Source: Casuarina equisetifolia (taxonomy: Eukaryota > Streptophyta > Magnoliopsida > Fagales > Casuarinaceae). From it: 64,000 nt of DNA. A program made the translations under genes and the position numbers. The notes under the pieces are model-generated. The model was given only the letters and a program-made list of their open reading frames with translations. It was not told the origin of the DNA and made no database searches. Of the stretch, positions 1 through 10,300 are shown piece by piece; within the stretch, counting starts at the first letter, position 1, and every line of letters starts with the position of its first letter. The stretch is taken from NCBI GenBank assembly GCA_028551475.1, contig CM052362.1, positions 23,418,021-23,482,020 of the forward strand, written 5' to 3'.

Positions 1-1118
1 ACATAATAATAAGTTCATACAATTCAGTACATAAGGCAATTCTAGATTTTAAGATGCCTCCACTAGGGATTTACCACATTTTAGTCATTAAAAATTGTTT
101 ATTTCTTGCATTGAATATTTTTTAAAAGTGAGTTGGAATCACCTATTTAAAGATTACTTATTGATAAAGGAAGGGATAAGATATTAGCACAACCTAACTC
201 TAGAATACAAGGATCAAAATGTGATTGGTTTTCCCTTTTTGTTTTATTTCATAAACATGTCTTTAGCTATTTTGAATATTTGGTTGTGATTGAAAAACAT
301 AGTAAAATAAATAAAATTTATCCCACATAAAACACCATTTTATACAAAGTAAATTGTTTATATATATTTTTTAAATCCATGACGTTATAATATTTCTACC
401 ATATACAATAAGTACTAAAGTGTTTTGATATTCTCTAATGGTGTTTTTTTGTTAAAAATGTTAAGGGAGAGATTCTTTCATTTAAAAATTAATCAAATGA
501 ATTATTATATTGAATCCAAATTTCAAAGGACCAACTCTACAGATACATGCTGTAATAACTGATTTCATATAATTGTTGATATCGACAACTTTAGATTCAA
601 GCGAAAATGTAACTTACTGTACTTCATTAATCCAAGTTAAAGAAGATAGCAAATAAAATGGAAATTACAAAGTTACAGAAATTGACAAAAAATTAAATAA
701 AAAAAGGAACGACATGATGTAAAATTGTAAAATACAGCACTGAGTATTCAAGAACATTAAATCTTTGTTCCAAGTCAATTAGCGCGTGGAGTCAAAAAGG
801 GAAGTTTGCCCAACAAAAAGAAAAGCAAGTGAGAACTCTACTTTCGGCAAGGCAATTTTTCATGGTGAAGACACGGGGATTTGATGGAAGAATAAGGACA
901 CTCCCAAAATTTCATACTTCTAGTGATCTATATATATTCTTCCCTACCGGTGCATGGAATACAAACCATTGCTTTCAATTTCGACTCCTCTTGCTTCTCG
1001 TGACCTTACTTCTCCGTCTACCTTCCATTCCACACCTTTGGAGACTAACTTTGTGCCCAAGGCAGGAGGTTTTCATCCAAAAGTTTGTATTTTGGGTCTT
1101 ACATTCAGTCCACCCATC
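1..1118 (+). promoter_or_regulatory. Upstream region and leader of the RLP gene
   Basis: AT-rich DNA without a credible coding region. A TATA-like run (TATATATATT) lies at 929-938, about 180 bases before the chosen start codon, so transcription probably begins near 960 and leaves a leader of roughly 150 bases. An in-frame ATG at 954 would add 55 residues that do not look like a signal peptide and sits too close to the TATA run, so it is not preferred. Nothing else is recognisable. Confidence 0.4.
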
Positions 1119-2459
1119 ATGAGATGGTCACTCTTTTCATGGGTTTTCTTGATGGCAATTTACTCACCTTTCTTCAGCTTCTCTCTCTTTGTGGCATCTG
1201 GCCAATGTCTTGCAAATCAACAAACCTTGTTACTACAATTTAGGAACAACAATACCCTCACTTCGTTGTTTAAGAAGCCTGATCCGTGGAATGAAAGTGT
1301 TGATTGTTGTTCCTGGAGAGGGATAAATTGTAGTGACGGCCATGTTGCTGGCCTCGATTTGGCCAATGAGTTTGCCCTGATTGGGCTTAAAAATTCAAGC
1401 AGCCTTTTCAGTCTTTCGTCTCTCCAAAGCTTGAATTTGGCAAGTAACTTCTTCAACCTGGATGATCTTCCATCAGAGTTTGGCAAGTTGACTAATCTGA
1501 GATATTTGAATCTATCAAATTCTGGTTTTGCGGGACAAATTCCTAAAGCAATTTCACAGTTGACAAGGTTGGTTGTTCTTGACTTATCTTCTAGCGGATA
1601 TTCTCCAAAACTTGAGAATCCAAATTTAAATATGCTTGTTCAAAACCTCTCAGAACTTACTGAACTTTATCTGGATGGTATAACTATATCATCACAAGAT
1701 AATAATTGGTGTCATGCCTTGTCATCTTCACTATTGAACCTTAGAGTGTTGAGCTTATCAAACTGTAATCTTTCCAGCCCCATTGATTCCTCTTTATGGA
1801 ATCTTCAGTCCCTCTCAGTTATTCGTTTAAGTGGTAATAATTTTTCCACGACAGTTCCAGAATTTTTTGCAAATTTCAAAAGTTTGACATCCTTGACTTT
1901 GTCTTCTAGTAACTTCAATGGCAAATTTCCAATGAAGATCTTCCAAGTTTCAACACTTCAAGAACTTGACTTGTCAAACAATAACCTCCTTCAAGGTTCT
2001 TTACCAAAAAATTTTCCAAATGGATCTCTTAAATCATGAAGTTGGAATATACAAATTTTTCTGGAACATTGCCCGAGTCTATAGGTAATCTCAAAATGTT
2101 ATCAATTATAAACATTCACAAATGCAATTTCATTGGATCAATTCCAAAGTCAGTGGCAAAGCTCAAAGGATTAGTGTACTTGAACATGTCAAGCAATCAG
2201 TTGGATGGATCAATTTCAATATTTAGCATGGCCAAGAATCTATCTAGTCAAATTACTTCTACTAAGTGGGAGAATTTTGTGAACCTTGAGGTTCTTGATT
2301 TAAGCTTCAATTCATTGGATGGAATTATTCCTATTTCTTTGTTTTCCCTTCCATCACTACAGGAATTAAGACTTTCCAACAATCAATTTTTTGGCCAAGT
2401 CAATAAATTTTCCAATGGTTCCTCTTTATTGGAAAAACTTGATTTGAGTAGCAACAACT

Positions 2460-2580
2460 TGGAAGGGCCAATACCAATTTCCATCTTTGAACTTCCAAGT
2501 CTCAAGTGGCTTTCTCTCTCTGGAAGGGCCAATACCAATTCCATCTTTGAACTCCGAAGTCTCAAGTGGCTTTCTCTCTC
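2460..2580 (+). repeat. Tandem duplication of about 60 bp inside the RLP
   Basis: Copy 1 is 2460-2520 (61 bases) and copy 2 is 2521-2580 (60 bases). They differ by one T lost from a TTT run in copy 2 and by a few substitutions. Both encode the ...SIFEL.SLKWLSLS segment of an LRR. The first residues of copy 2 are read out of frame (GRANTN against EGPIPI) until the lost T restores the frame. Confidence 0.93.
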
Positions 2581-3505
2581 TTCAAACAACTTTTCTAACT
2601 CTTTACAGCTTGGGCTAACTCAATTAAGAAATCTTTCATATCTTAATCAATCTAGTTTACAGTATCTAGACCTTTCAAAAAACCAAATTAAGGGAAAGAT
2701 ACCTAATTGGATTCAAAATCTTACTCCTCTTGAGCATTTAAATCTTTCTCATAACTCTTTAGAGTCTCTAGAAGGACCTTCCACCAACGATAATTTGATG
2801 ATCGTAGACCTTCACTCTAATCTACTTAGCGGGGAACTACCAAATTTTCCAAATGTCCACTACTTGGATTTGTCAAGCAATAATTTCTCTTCTATAGAAT
2901 TGGCCAAATTTCCCTCCACCATTTTGTTTTCTCTTTCAAGCAACATGCTTTATGGGAACATTCCTGAATCACTATGCAATGCAACAAATCTTGAAGTTCT
3001 AGACTTGTCTAATAATTCCTTGAGTGGCACCATTCCTCAATGCTTGATTGAGTTAAGCAACACTCTTAAAGTGCTAAATCTTGGGAGCAACAAGCTTAGT
3101 GGCACAATATCTAATATGTTCCCAGATGATTGCCTATTACAAACTTTAATTCTCAATGAAAACCAACTGGAAGGAGAGTTACCAAAATCTTTAGCCAATT
3201 GCTCTATGATGGAGGTTTTGGATGTTAGGAACAACAACATAAAAGATACCTTCCCATCTCACTTGAAGAACATATCCACAATGAGGGTCCTCATCTTGAG
3301 ATCTAACAAATTCCACGGGCATATTCCTCATTTAGGTCATGATGCTAACTGGTCAATGCTTCAAATCCTAGATATTGCATCAAATAATTTTATAGGAAGA
3401 CTTTCAACATTCAACTTTTCTATCATGAAAGCGATGATAGTTGAAGATAAGGCCAAGTCAAAGCCTTATTATCTCCAATATAACCACTCGGGTTTTCTTG
3501 ATCAG

Positions 3506-3667
3506 TCAGAATCAACTTATCCAACCATTACTCAGTCAAGGGGTAGTGCAAAACTTATTGCTTATGGACCAAGCTCATATGCTTATTCAGAATCAACTTA
3601 TCCAACTATTACTCAGTCAAGGGGTAGTGCAAAACTTATTGGTTATAGAACAAGCTCATATGCTTCT
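3506..3667 (+). repeat. 81-bp tandem duplication in the RLP island domain
   Basis: Two adjacent in-frame copies, 3506-3586 and 3587-3667, each encode 27 residues beginning SESTYPTITQSRGSAKLI. Only a few bases differ between them, so the duplication is recent. It lies in the non-LRR island between the main LRR block and the last four LRRs. Confidence 0.95.
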
Positions 3668-4348
3668 TCCTCATTCTACTATCAAGATGTGGTTACAATT
3701 ACCGTCAAAGGCTCGACGGTGAAGCTACAAAAGATCTTAACTGCCTTTAGCATCCTTGACTTTTCTTACAACAACTTTGATGGCTTTATATCGGAAAAAA
3801 TTGGAGAGCTCAAATTGTTACATGCTCTTAACTTATCACATAATGTTGTTCAAGGTCTAATTCCACCATCTTTGGGGAATTTAACTAATCTTGAGTTGTT
3901 GAATTTGTCAAGTAATAAACTTACTGGTAAGATTCCTAGGCAACTTGCTGATGGTCTTATTTTTCTGTCAGTGCTCAACCTTTCATTCAACCAATTAAAA
4001 GGACAAATTCCAAAAAGTAACCAATTTCTTACATTTGAAAATACCTCCTTTGAAGGAAATAAAGAATTATGTGGCTTTCCTTTAAGTTCAAAATGCATGC
4101 TTGAATCGCCACCATTACCTCCAACTCGTGAAGAAACCCATTTAAATTATGAGATCTTGATTGATTGGAATTACATAAGTGTTGAATTAGGGTATGTTTT
4201 TGGCTTAGGGATTGTAATTTTGCCTCTTGTGTTTTGGAAGAAATGGAGGGCAAGATATTACCAATTTGTTGATAACATTGTTTTTGGAATTTTTCCCCAA
4301 TTGTATCTAAGAGGAAATTATCGTCAAAGAATAGCACACATCAATTAA

Positions 4349-7300
4349 AGACTAAGGTGTTAGTCATTGTTATAAGGTACAATTGCTTTAGTTTGTCACC
4401 ATTTATTCTTCTTATTTTTTTTTTCAAGATTAATATAAAATAAAATTAAGAAAAAATACACATTTCATAGCATCTTTTTTTTTTTTTTACTTTATGTTTA
4501 CAAGTAGTTGCACTGAGTTTAAGGTGGTTGAAAAAAGTGTTCACAAAGTCAATAAAATGTTTATACCATCTTAAGTGTAGACTCTTCAATTACACAACTA
4601 CACATCTCATTTACTTATGTTGTTCCTAGTTTAGCCTAAGAAAGTTCACTTAATTTTATAAGGCTTTTTCAATGGTAATTAGACCTAATTATTAATAAGA
4701 ACATTGACACGTGTCACTTAATTAGTCAATGTATTCATATCATGTTGTAAATTAAGATGCTTACTAGCTTATCTTTAAATAAATATTTACCTCTTTGAAT
4801 TCTAACTTGTTGTCCGTGTAATGTAACTTATGATCATTTATAGTACTTCAACCTATTGGATGTAATTTTTATGATGAACTATGAGAATTTTTTTGAAAGG
4901 ATATCTTAGTGATTTTGCCTTTAAAGTGCAATTCTTCTTTTATTAAATTTTCTTTTAATAAGGTTGATAAGGACTATGTTTGTGGTTTTTTTTTTTTTTT
5001 TAATCAGGACTTTGAATGTCTACAAAAGGTTTTGGAATAAAGATAAGGTGATAAATTTTGCATAAAGATGTAAAGTGGGTACACGGTGTCACAAGAGGGC
5101 TTTTTGCAAGAAAGGAAGATCCTTTTGCTATCTCATCCTCACAACATTTGGGTGATATTAAGTGAAGAGGTAGTTTAATCCAATCTTAATTATAGTCACC
5201 TTCTTATTTTTATATTCATTTTTCTTGTAATGTTCCTATGTTTTTCCTTTAGAAAATATATTTTGGTATTTTTCTTTCCTTCACTTCTTCATCTTTGCGT
5301 TTGTATTTGATTAAATGTTTTGTTTCTTGGAGAAAAAATTTAAATTTAAAAAAATTAACTAAATCACAATTAAATTTAATGGAGCTATCCAGAGTTCAAC
5401 TGAATGAGTAATTTTCATATTTTTTTTCCTTTTTAAAGGAAGTCCCAGTAGCTTGACTTTAAATTTTGTTACAACCATGATTCTAAAAGGTTAGAAGGCT
5501 AAAGGATAAAAATCAATGAGATAATTTCTCCAAAAATAAATTAATAAGAGTAAAAACCTCTTTTGAGATTATAGAGATCTACTTCAACGATCATTTTCCA
5601 TTTTATATATATGCTAAATTTTATAAGTGAGACTTGAGAGTATCATCCAATCTAAGTGTTCAAAACTCATATTCGTACTTGTGAGATTATGCCCTTTCAA
5701 TCATAAATAAGCAAAAAGTAATATTGCATAATAAGAAAAAAAAAATGGATAGTTTATTTTCTAGCTAAAAGGAGTATGTTTTTAAGCAAAGAACAATTAA
5801 AAATATATTTTCTATTAGGACCTTTAAGTGCTAATATTTTGTCAAAGAAAATAGTTAATAGCAAGTGTATGTATTATATTCCTTAACAACAACTTAGCAA
5901 TGCCTATAGGCTTGCTGGCCACCCTTAGGACACCTGTCACGTGGCATGCACCGACAATCTTGTATGGGCTACATAACTCATAGGCATTCTATGAGAGAAT
6001 GATATGATATTAAAAACTTAAAAGTTTAATATAAAAGTTAGTTCAAAAATTAAAAAGGTATAATCATGTTTAAAGCTTACCAAAGAATTATTACTCACTA
6101 ATATATGACACATACCTCTTGGTAGCATACTACAGGATTTGAATTTCATATTACAGATTTACATACTTTGTTCACGTGTAAGGGTAATGGGTTTGTTTGC
6201 ATCTTTATGTAAAAATATTATTATTTGGTAATTTGGATACATTAGACCTTACGTGTTAACCAGAATTTGAATATTAACTTTCTACGTCTAATTTATCAAA
6301 AATATTTTTGAAAAATTGTTAAAAAACGCTCGACCTGGAGTGTTTATCCGTGAGCTCATAGAAGACATAGTATGATGCCTTAAATGAGCAATAGATCATT
6401 TGGTTAGAGGTTACTTCACTCTTGTCCTGTAAGTTCCTTAATGAATTTTTTTTTTTTTTTTCTGTGTTCTTCTCTTTAAGGATCTTTTTTATTTTATTTT
6501 ATGGTTCTATAGTTTCGTGTAGTTTCCTTCTGTTGGGATTTCTGTGATGGTTCACTGAATTTAGTCATGTATCAGATCTATAAAGGCTTCTTGTAGATTG
6601 TTTGTACGATAGTCCTCTTGGATGGATTGGGATATTGTGTTTCGATTTTCTATCTCTGTAAGTTGTTTCCTGAAAAACTTGCTAGTTTTGTTCTTAAGAA
6701 TAAGGCAAAATCTTTTACCTTGAACGCCCTTGACGTTTGCTGAGGGTCTCACCGGCTCGTGGAAGATTTGGATTCCTTAGGGGTTGCCCCTGCCCTCACG
6801 GAACAGACCCAGAACCTCCAGGCAAAAGCCGTACACCTAGTCTTAGCTTTCGAGTGAAGCGTTTCATTTAGCCAGGAACTTCATCCAATTTCTATCTGCA
6901 TTGTAGCCCTTGATTCTTATATGCAAAGACCGCTGTTGTGCTTAAGAAATCCCCCTTCAGAAAAATATCACATAGAACAACGCAATTTTACAACCAGGAT
7001 GGCCCTGAGAGCCGAGAGGCAGCACATGATTCCATATGGTTACTCAATACACAGCTTCAGATGTGGCCAGATACTGCGACCAGGCCCAACCAAAAAGAAA
7101 AAAGATTCGGGGTTTCTTCTATGGTATAAGTCGAGAAAAGCTCCTACACAAGAGTTTGAGAGAAGAGCATGAAATTCTCAAGTACAAAGATGAACATAAA
7201 CCATCACTCAGATTCAAGACCTGCCTTGGGTTTTCTTTCATCCTTAAGATTGTTATAAAGTAAACATTTACATAAACTCGACTATTTTGTCTCTGTTGTT

Positions 7301-7380
7301 TCAATATGTAGAATGTTACATATGCAAATGGTTACCCCACATGTAATTTCAAGCAGCAAATTGAAAGCATAGCTTCACTT
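4349..7380. other. Intergenic region between RLP and TMEM50 gene ends
   Basis: About 3 kb of AT-rich DNA with poly-T tracts (for example 4990-5002 and 6448-6463) and no supported gene. The left end is RLP 3' flank; the right end (about 7000-7380) is probably the 3' untranslated region of the minus-strand TMEM50 gene. A short dispersed repeat lies at 5881-5957. A segment at about 6720-6870 is clearly richer in G+C than its surroundings; read on the minus strand it ends in a plausible splice donor near 6720, but I do not recognise it. Confidence 0.5.
5881..5957 (+). repeat. Copy of a short dispersed repeat (about 80 bp)
   Basis: This stretch reads TTAACAAC...TTAGCAATGCCTA..GGCTTGCTGGCCACCC...CACGTGGCATGCACC. 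It matches degenerate copies at 15461-15540 and 15730-15807 on the same strand and at 14901-14971 on the opposite strand. Confidence 0.55.
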
Positions 7381-10300
7381 TTACTCTGGATGAGAAGTCC
7401 AATAAATCAGCCCACTGCAAGTAATAAGACTTCAGTCAGTCAAAAAACTAGTCAGAAAAACCTTTCACTTTTAACATTCACAGATGGAAATAAAGTCATG
7501 GAAAACAAAAAGAAATTTTTACGATCCAAAATAATGTTTCTCAAAACAAACAAACCCAATAGATTTTATAGCTTCAGCTACAAAAGTGAAAGAGAAACAG
7601 GATCTTTTAGCAGAACTAAAAGGGAGTTTGAGCTTGTTAATTCAATGAGGCCGTGCAAGTGATAGATTAACATACGCCTGGCTTAATTGTAGTTATATCT
7701 TTAGCTTAAAAACAGTGGTGATACGGAACAATTTTCTTGAAGCTATCATGTCAGACTTTACAACTAGGAGACAAGTGCAAAAATGAAACCAATCTAAATC
7801 TGAAAGGTCTTTCTTACCTGACCAACACAAAAACACACTGCAAGACACCGGCAGTTCCTGTCCAAACTGAAGGGCCAGTTTTTACAATTGAATCCTGTAT
7901 CAATAAACCCACTGATGCCGCAAGAGATACAAAAGACACCACATAAGCAAAGAAAAGCCACAGCTTCAATCTGTAGCAGCAATAGAAGGATTAGCACCCA
8001 TCAATCCGGTCAAAGAGAAAAGCATTGCAATTTCATACGTCAGAAATTGAGGTGCACCCAATGGAACAGATAAAAGATAACAGATTCATAATGCAGAGAA
8101 CAATGCAGTAACACTAACGAAAAGAATTTTGGTTTTAAGTTTCATATTACTTATAACCATAAACTTCTCAAAATACATCTACACTACGGCCAATTGATCA
8201 ATGGTCAAACTATATAATTATTCTGGTCATTCTTGCTCATTTTCTAATTTACCCAAGTCGCCACTTGATCCAACATGAGATAATAGAGGAGAAATATTAA
8301 AAGATCACACTTTCATGAAAATAGCACATCAACCTCTGAAATGATTCCTACATTCTTGCCTCTTTTCTTTTGTAATTCAATATTTGTCACAACATAGATG
8401 TTACGAAATCAATCTGACAGACAGGATCTACTGCATCCCTCAAATCAGTGCAAGATAACTATTAATTTGAAAGCAATGTTAAAAATGAAACAAAGGCAGG
8501 TCACAACAATGACAACAGGATGTCAAAGTCATATAATTAGCCACAGTGATAGCTTCAAATTATAACCCCAACCTAGCTAAACTAAAGGTCCCTGACAAAA
8601 GAAATTTGGGGCACGTTGGTGGTTTTGATCAGAAATCACAAAAACAGAAGTTTACATGTTATGCTCACAACTCCATTCCATGTCGATCAACAAAAGGTGC
8701 ATTGGTTGTCTTAAGCCACTCATGAGCCTTGGAAGTAACTGTAACATCAACTCACGCTGAATGAAGCCAGTGCAACCGATTGTGAGAGATGACATAACTG
8801 GGTCTATTAAAAGGGGCAAAAACATGCAAATCAAGGAAGGGAGGGAGAGGAATAAAGACCTTTCAATGTGAAAATTCAAGGAATGCAATAATAATTTAAA
8901 ATCTTAAGGAAACCCCAAAAATTGTCCCAGCTGAATTATTTAAGATTTCAGATAGCCCTATCAGATTGTATATAATACCTACCACACTAAACCAGTGGAA
9001 CCACAACTAGAGACCATGTGAAGAAAATCACGAACTGGAAGTAGCTACCAGAATTTATTGGAGACATTACACTTTTTTCCCTTTACAATCTCCTAGAGAA
9101 AAGATCAGATCCTATAACTTCCCAATGAAAAACCTAATAGGCATGCAATAAACAGCCATCGAATAATAAACTGCTATGGATGATCAATTTGTAACAGATA
9201 AGCATGAACAGAGAGGACACAAAGAGAACTGACTGAAGAGAGGAGGAGAGCCATACAATGCTACCTAACTTGATAACAATAAGTAGTAAAATGAAAGCAT
9301 ATGACTTTAGTAGAACTCCGTTCTTTATTCTTTTTGGTTTGCATGTGTGAAGGATGCAGGAGGATTTTAGACGAAGATGGAAGTGGGGAAGTTTTGAGAC
9401 AGGAACGCACAACATAACTCCGGCCCAGACAAAAAGCCATCACTGATTCCCTCTCTAACCTACCCTTTGAAACTACATAAAAATAAAGTGGATGAATATT
9501 TCAGAAATAACACTATGGATGGTGCAAAATGATCACAAGAAAAGAGAAAACACAACAATCATGTAGAAGACCCCAATTTTATTTTTTTTTTCTTCCTTTT
9601 ATTGAGGAGTTAAGATGCGACACATACATTACTTAAAACATTTGATGGCAATCATTAAAAAAAAAATGTTAGGAAGATCGAAAGGGGATTGGGTTTGGGG
9701 AGCAGTGTTGCCATAGGATGACAGAAACCTCAAGAACAGGAATGGAACAAAGACTTAGGAATGGTTCTTACATTTGTCACTTTTTCTTTTTTTAACTCCA
9801 AAAGAAACATATCATACCTTCGGTACTAGTATACAACGAGAGCACAATCAGGAACTCGAGATCTCCCTCAGATCCCATCCTGAACTAGTTTGGACCTTGG
9901 TCCCTTGATCCCACCCCATCACAGACCTTGTAAGCCATTTCCCTAAGTACCCAGTTAGAATTAAGCTGGATCAGAATACATCTACTAAACTTATATAAAT
10001 GGCAATTGTTCAGTAATATAAAAAAAGGATTAAAGTTGGTCCTGTCAGTTGATACTTTTTCCTTTTTTCTTTTTAAGGGGGGCAGCACCCCAAATCTTCA
10101 TTAATGGACTAATACCCATTAAAAAAGAATTTACAATGGACAAGGCCTGGTCGTGTCCTTCATGGGTATATCTAAACATAGCACTGACTACATTAGGGTT
10201 AGGGTTAGGGTTAGGGTCAAGTATAATTGCTTCATACTATTCAAGGTGGCCTATATCTCACCAACCCTAATCTATCCTGACACAAAAGTTCATACACCGA

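Larger units (their letters stand above)
1119..4348 (+). pseudogene. LRR receptor-like protein (RLP, Cf-9/Ve1 class), frameshifted
   Basis: Intronless RLP, a class of plasma-membrane immune receptors that sense extracellular patterns and signal through the SOBIR1/BAK1 kinases (family knowledge). The ATG at 1119 starts a signal peptide (MRWSLFSWVFLMA...). An N-terminal LRR cap follows, with the WNESVDCCSWRGINC signature, then many extracellular LRRs of about 24 residues (LxxLxLSxNxLxGxIP). After these come a non-LRR island around 3430-3720, four more LRRs, a C-terminal cap (CGFP...C), a short juxtamembrane stretch, one membrane helix (YVFGLGIVILPLVF) and a basic tail without a kinase. The frame breaks at 2034-2040. 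The first frame ends at the TGA 2037-2039 after 306 residues, and the LRRs resume in the frame of 2036-4348 (770 residues). One missing base explains this. The whole would be about 1,077 residues, normal for the class. Either a recent pseudogene or a sequencing error. Confidence 0.87.

Noticed and set aside
829-1122. 97-codon open frame upstream of the RLP
   Set aside because: It overlaps the RLP leader and start in another frame and has no domain; it is best explained as chance.
7794-7997. Minus-strand open frame over TMEM50 exon 3
   Set aside because: It is the wrong frame of a true exon; the spliced frame LKLWLFFAYVVSF is the real one.
10193-10216. Site of former chromosome-end fusion or telomere healing
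   Set aside because: Only 24 bases of the six-base variant, embedded in transposon-like sequence, are too little to support it.
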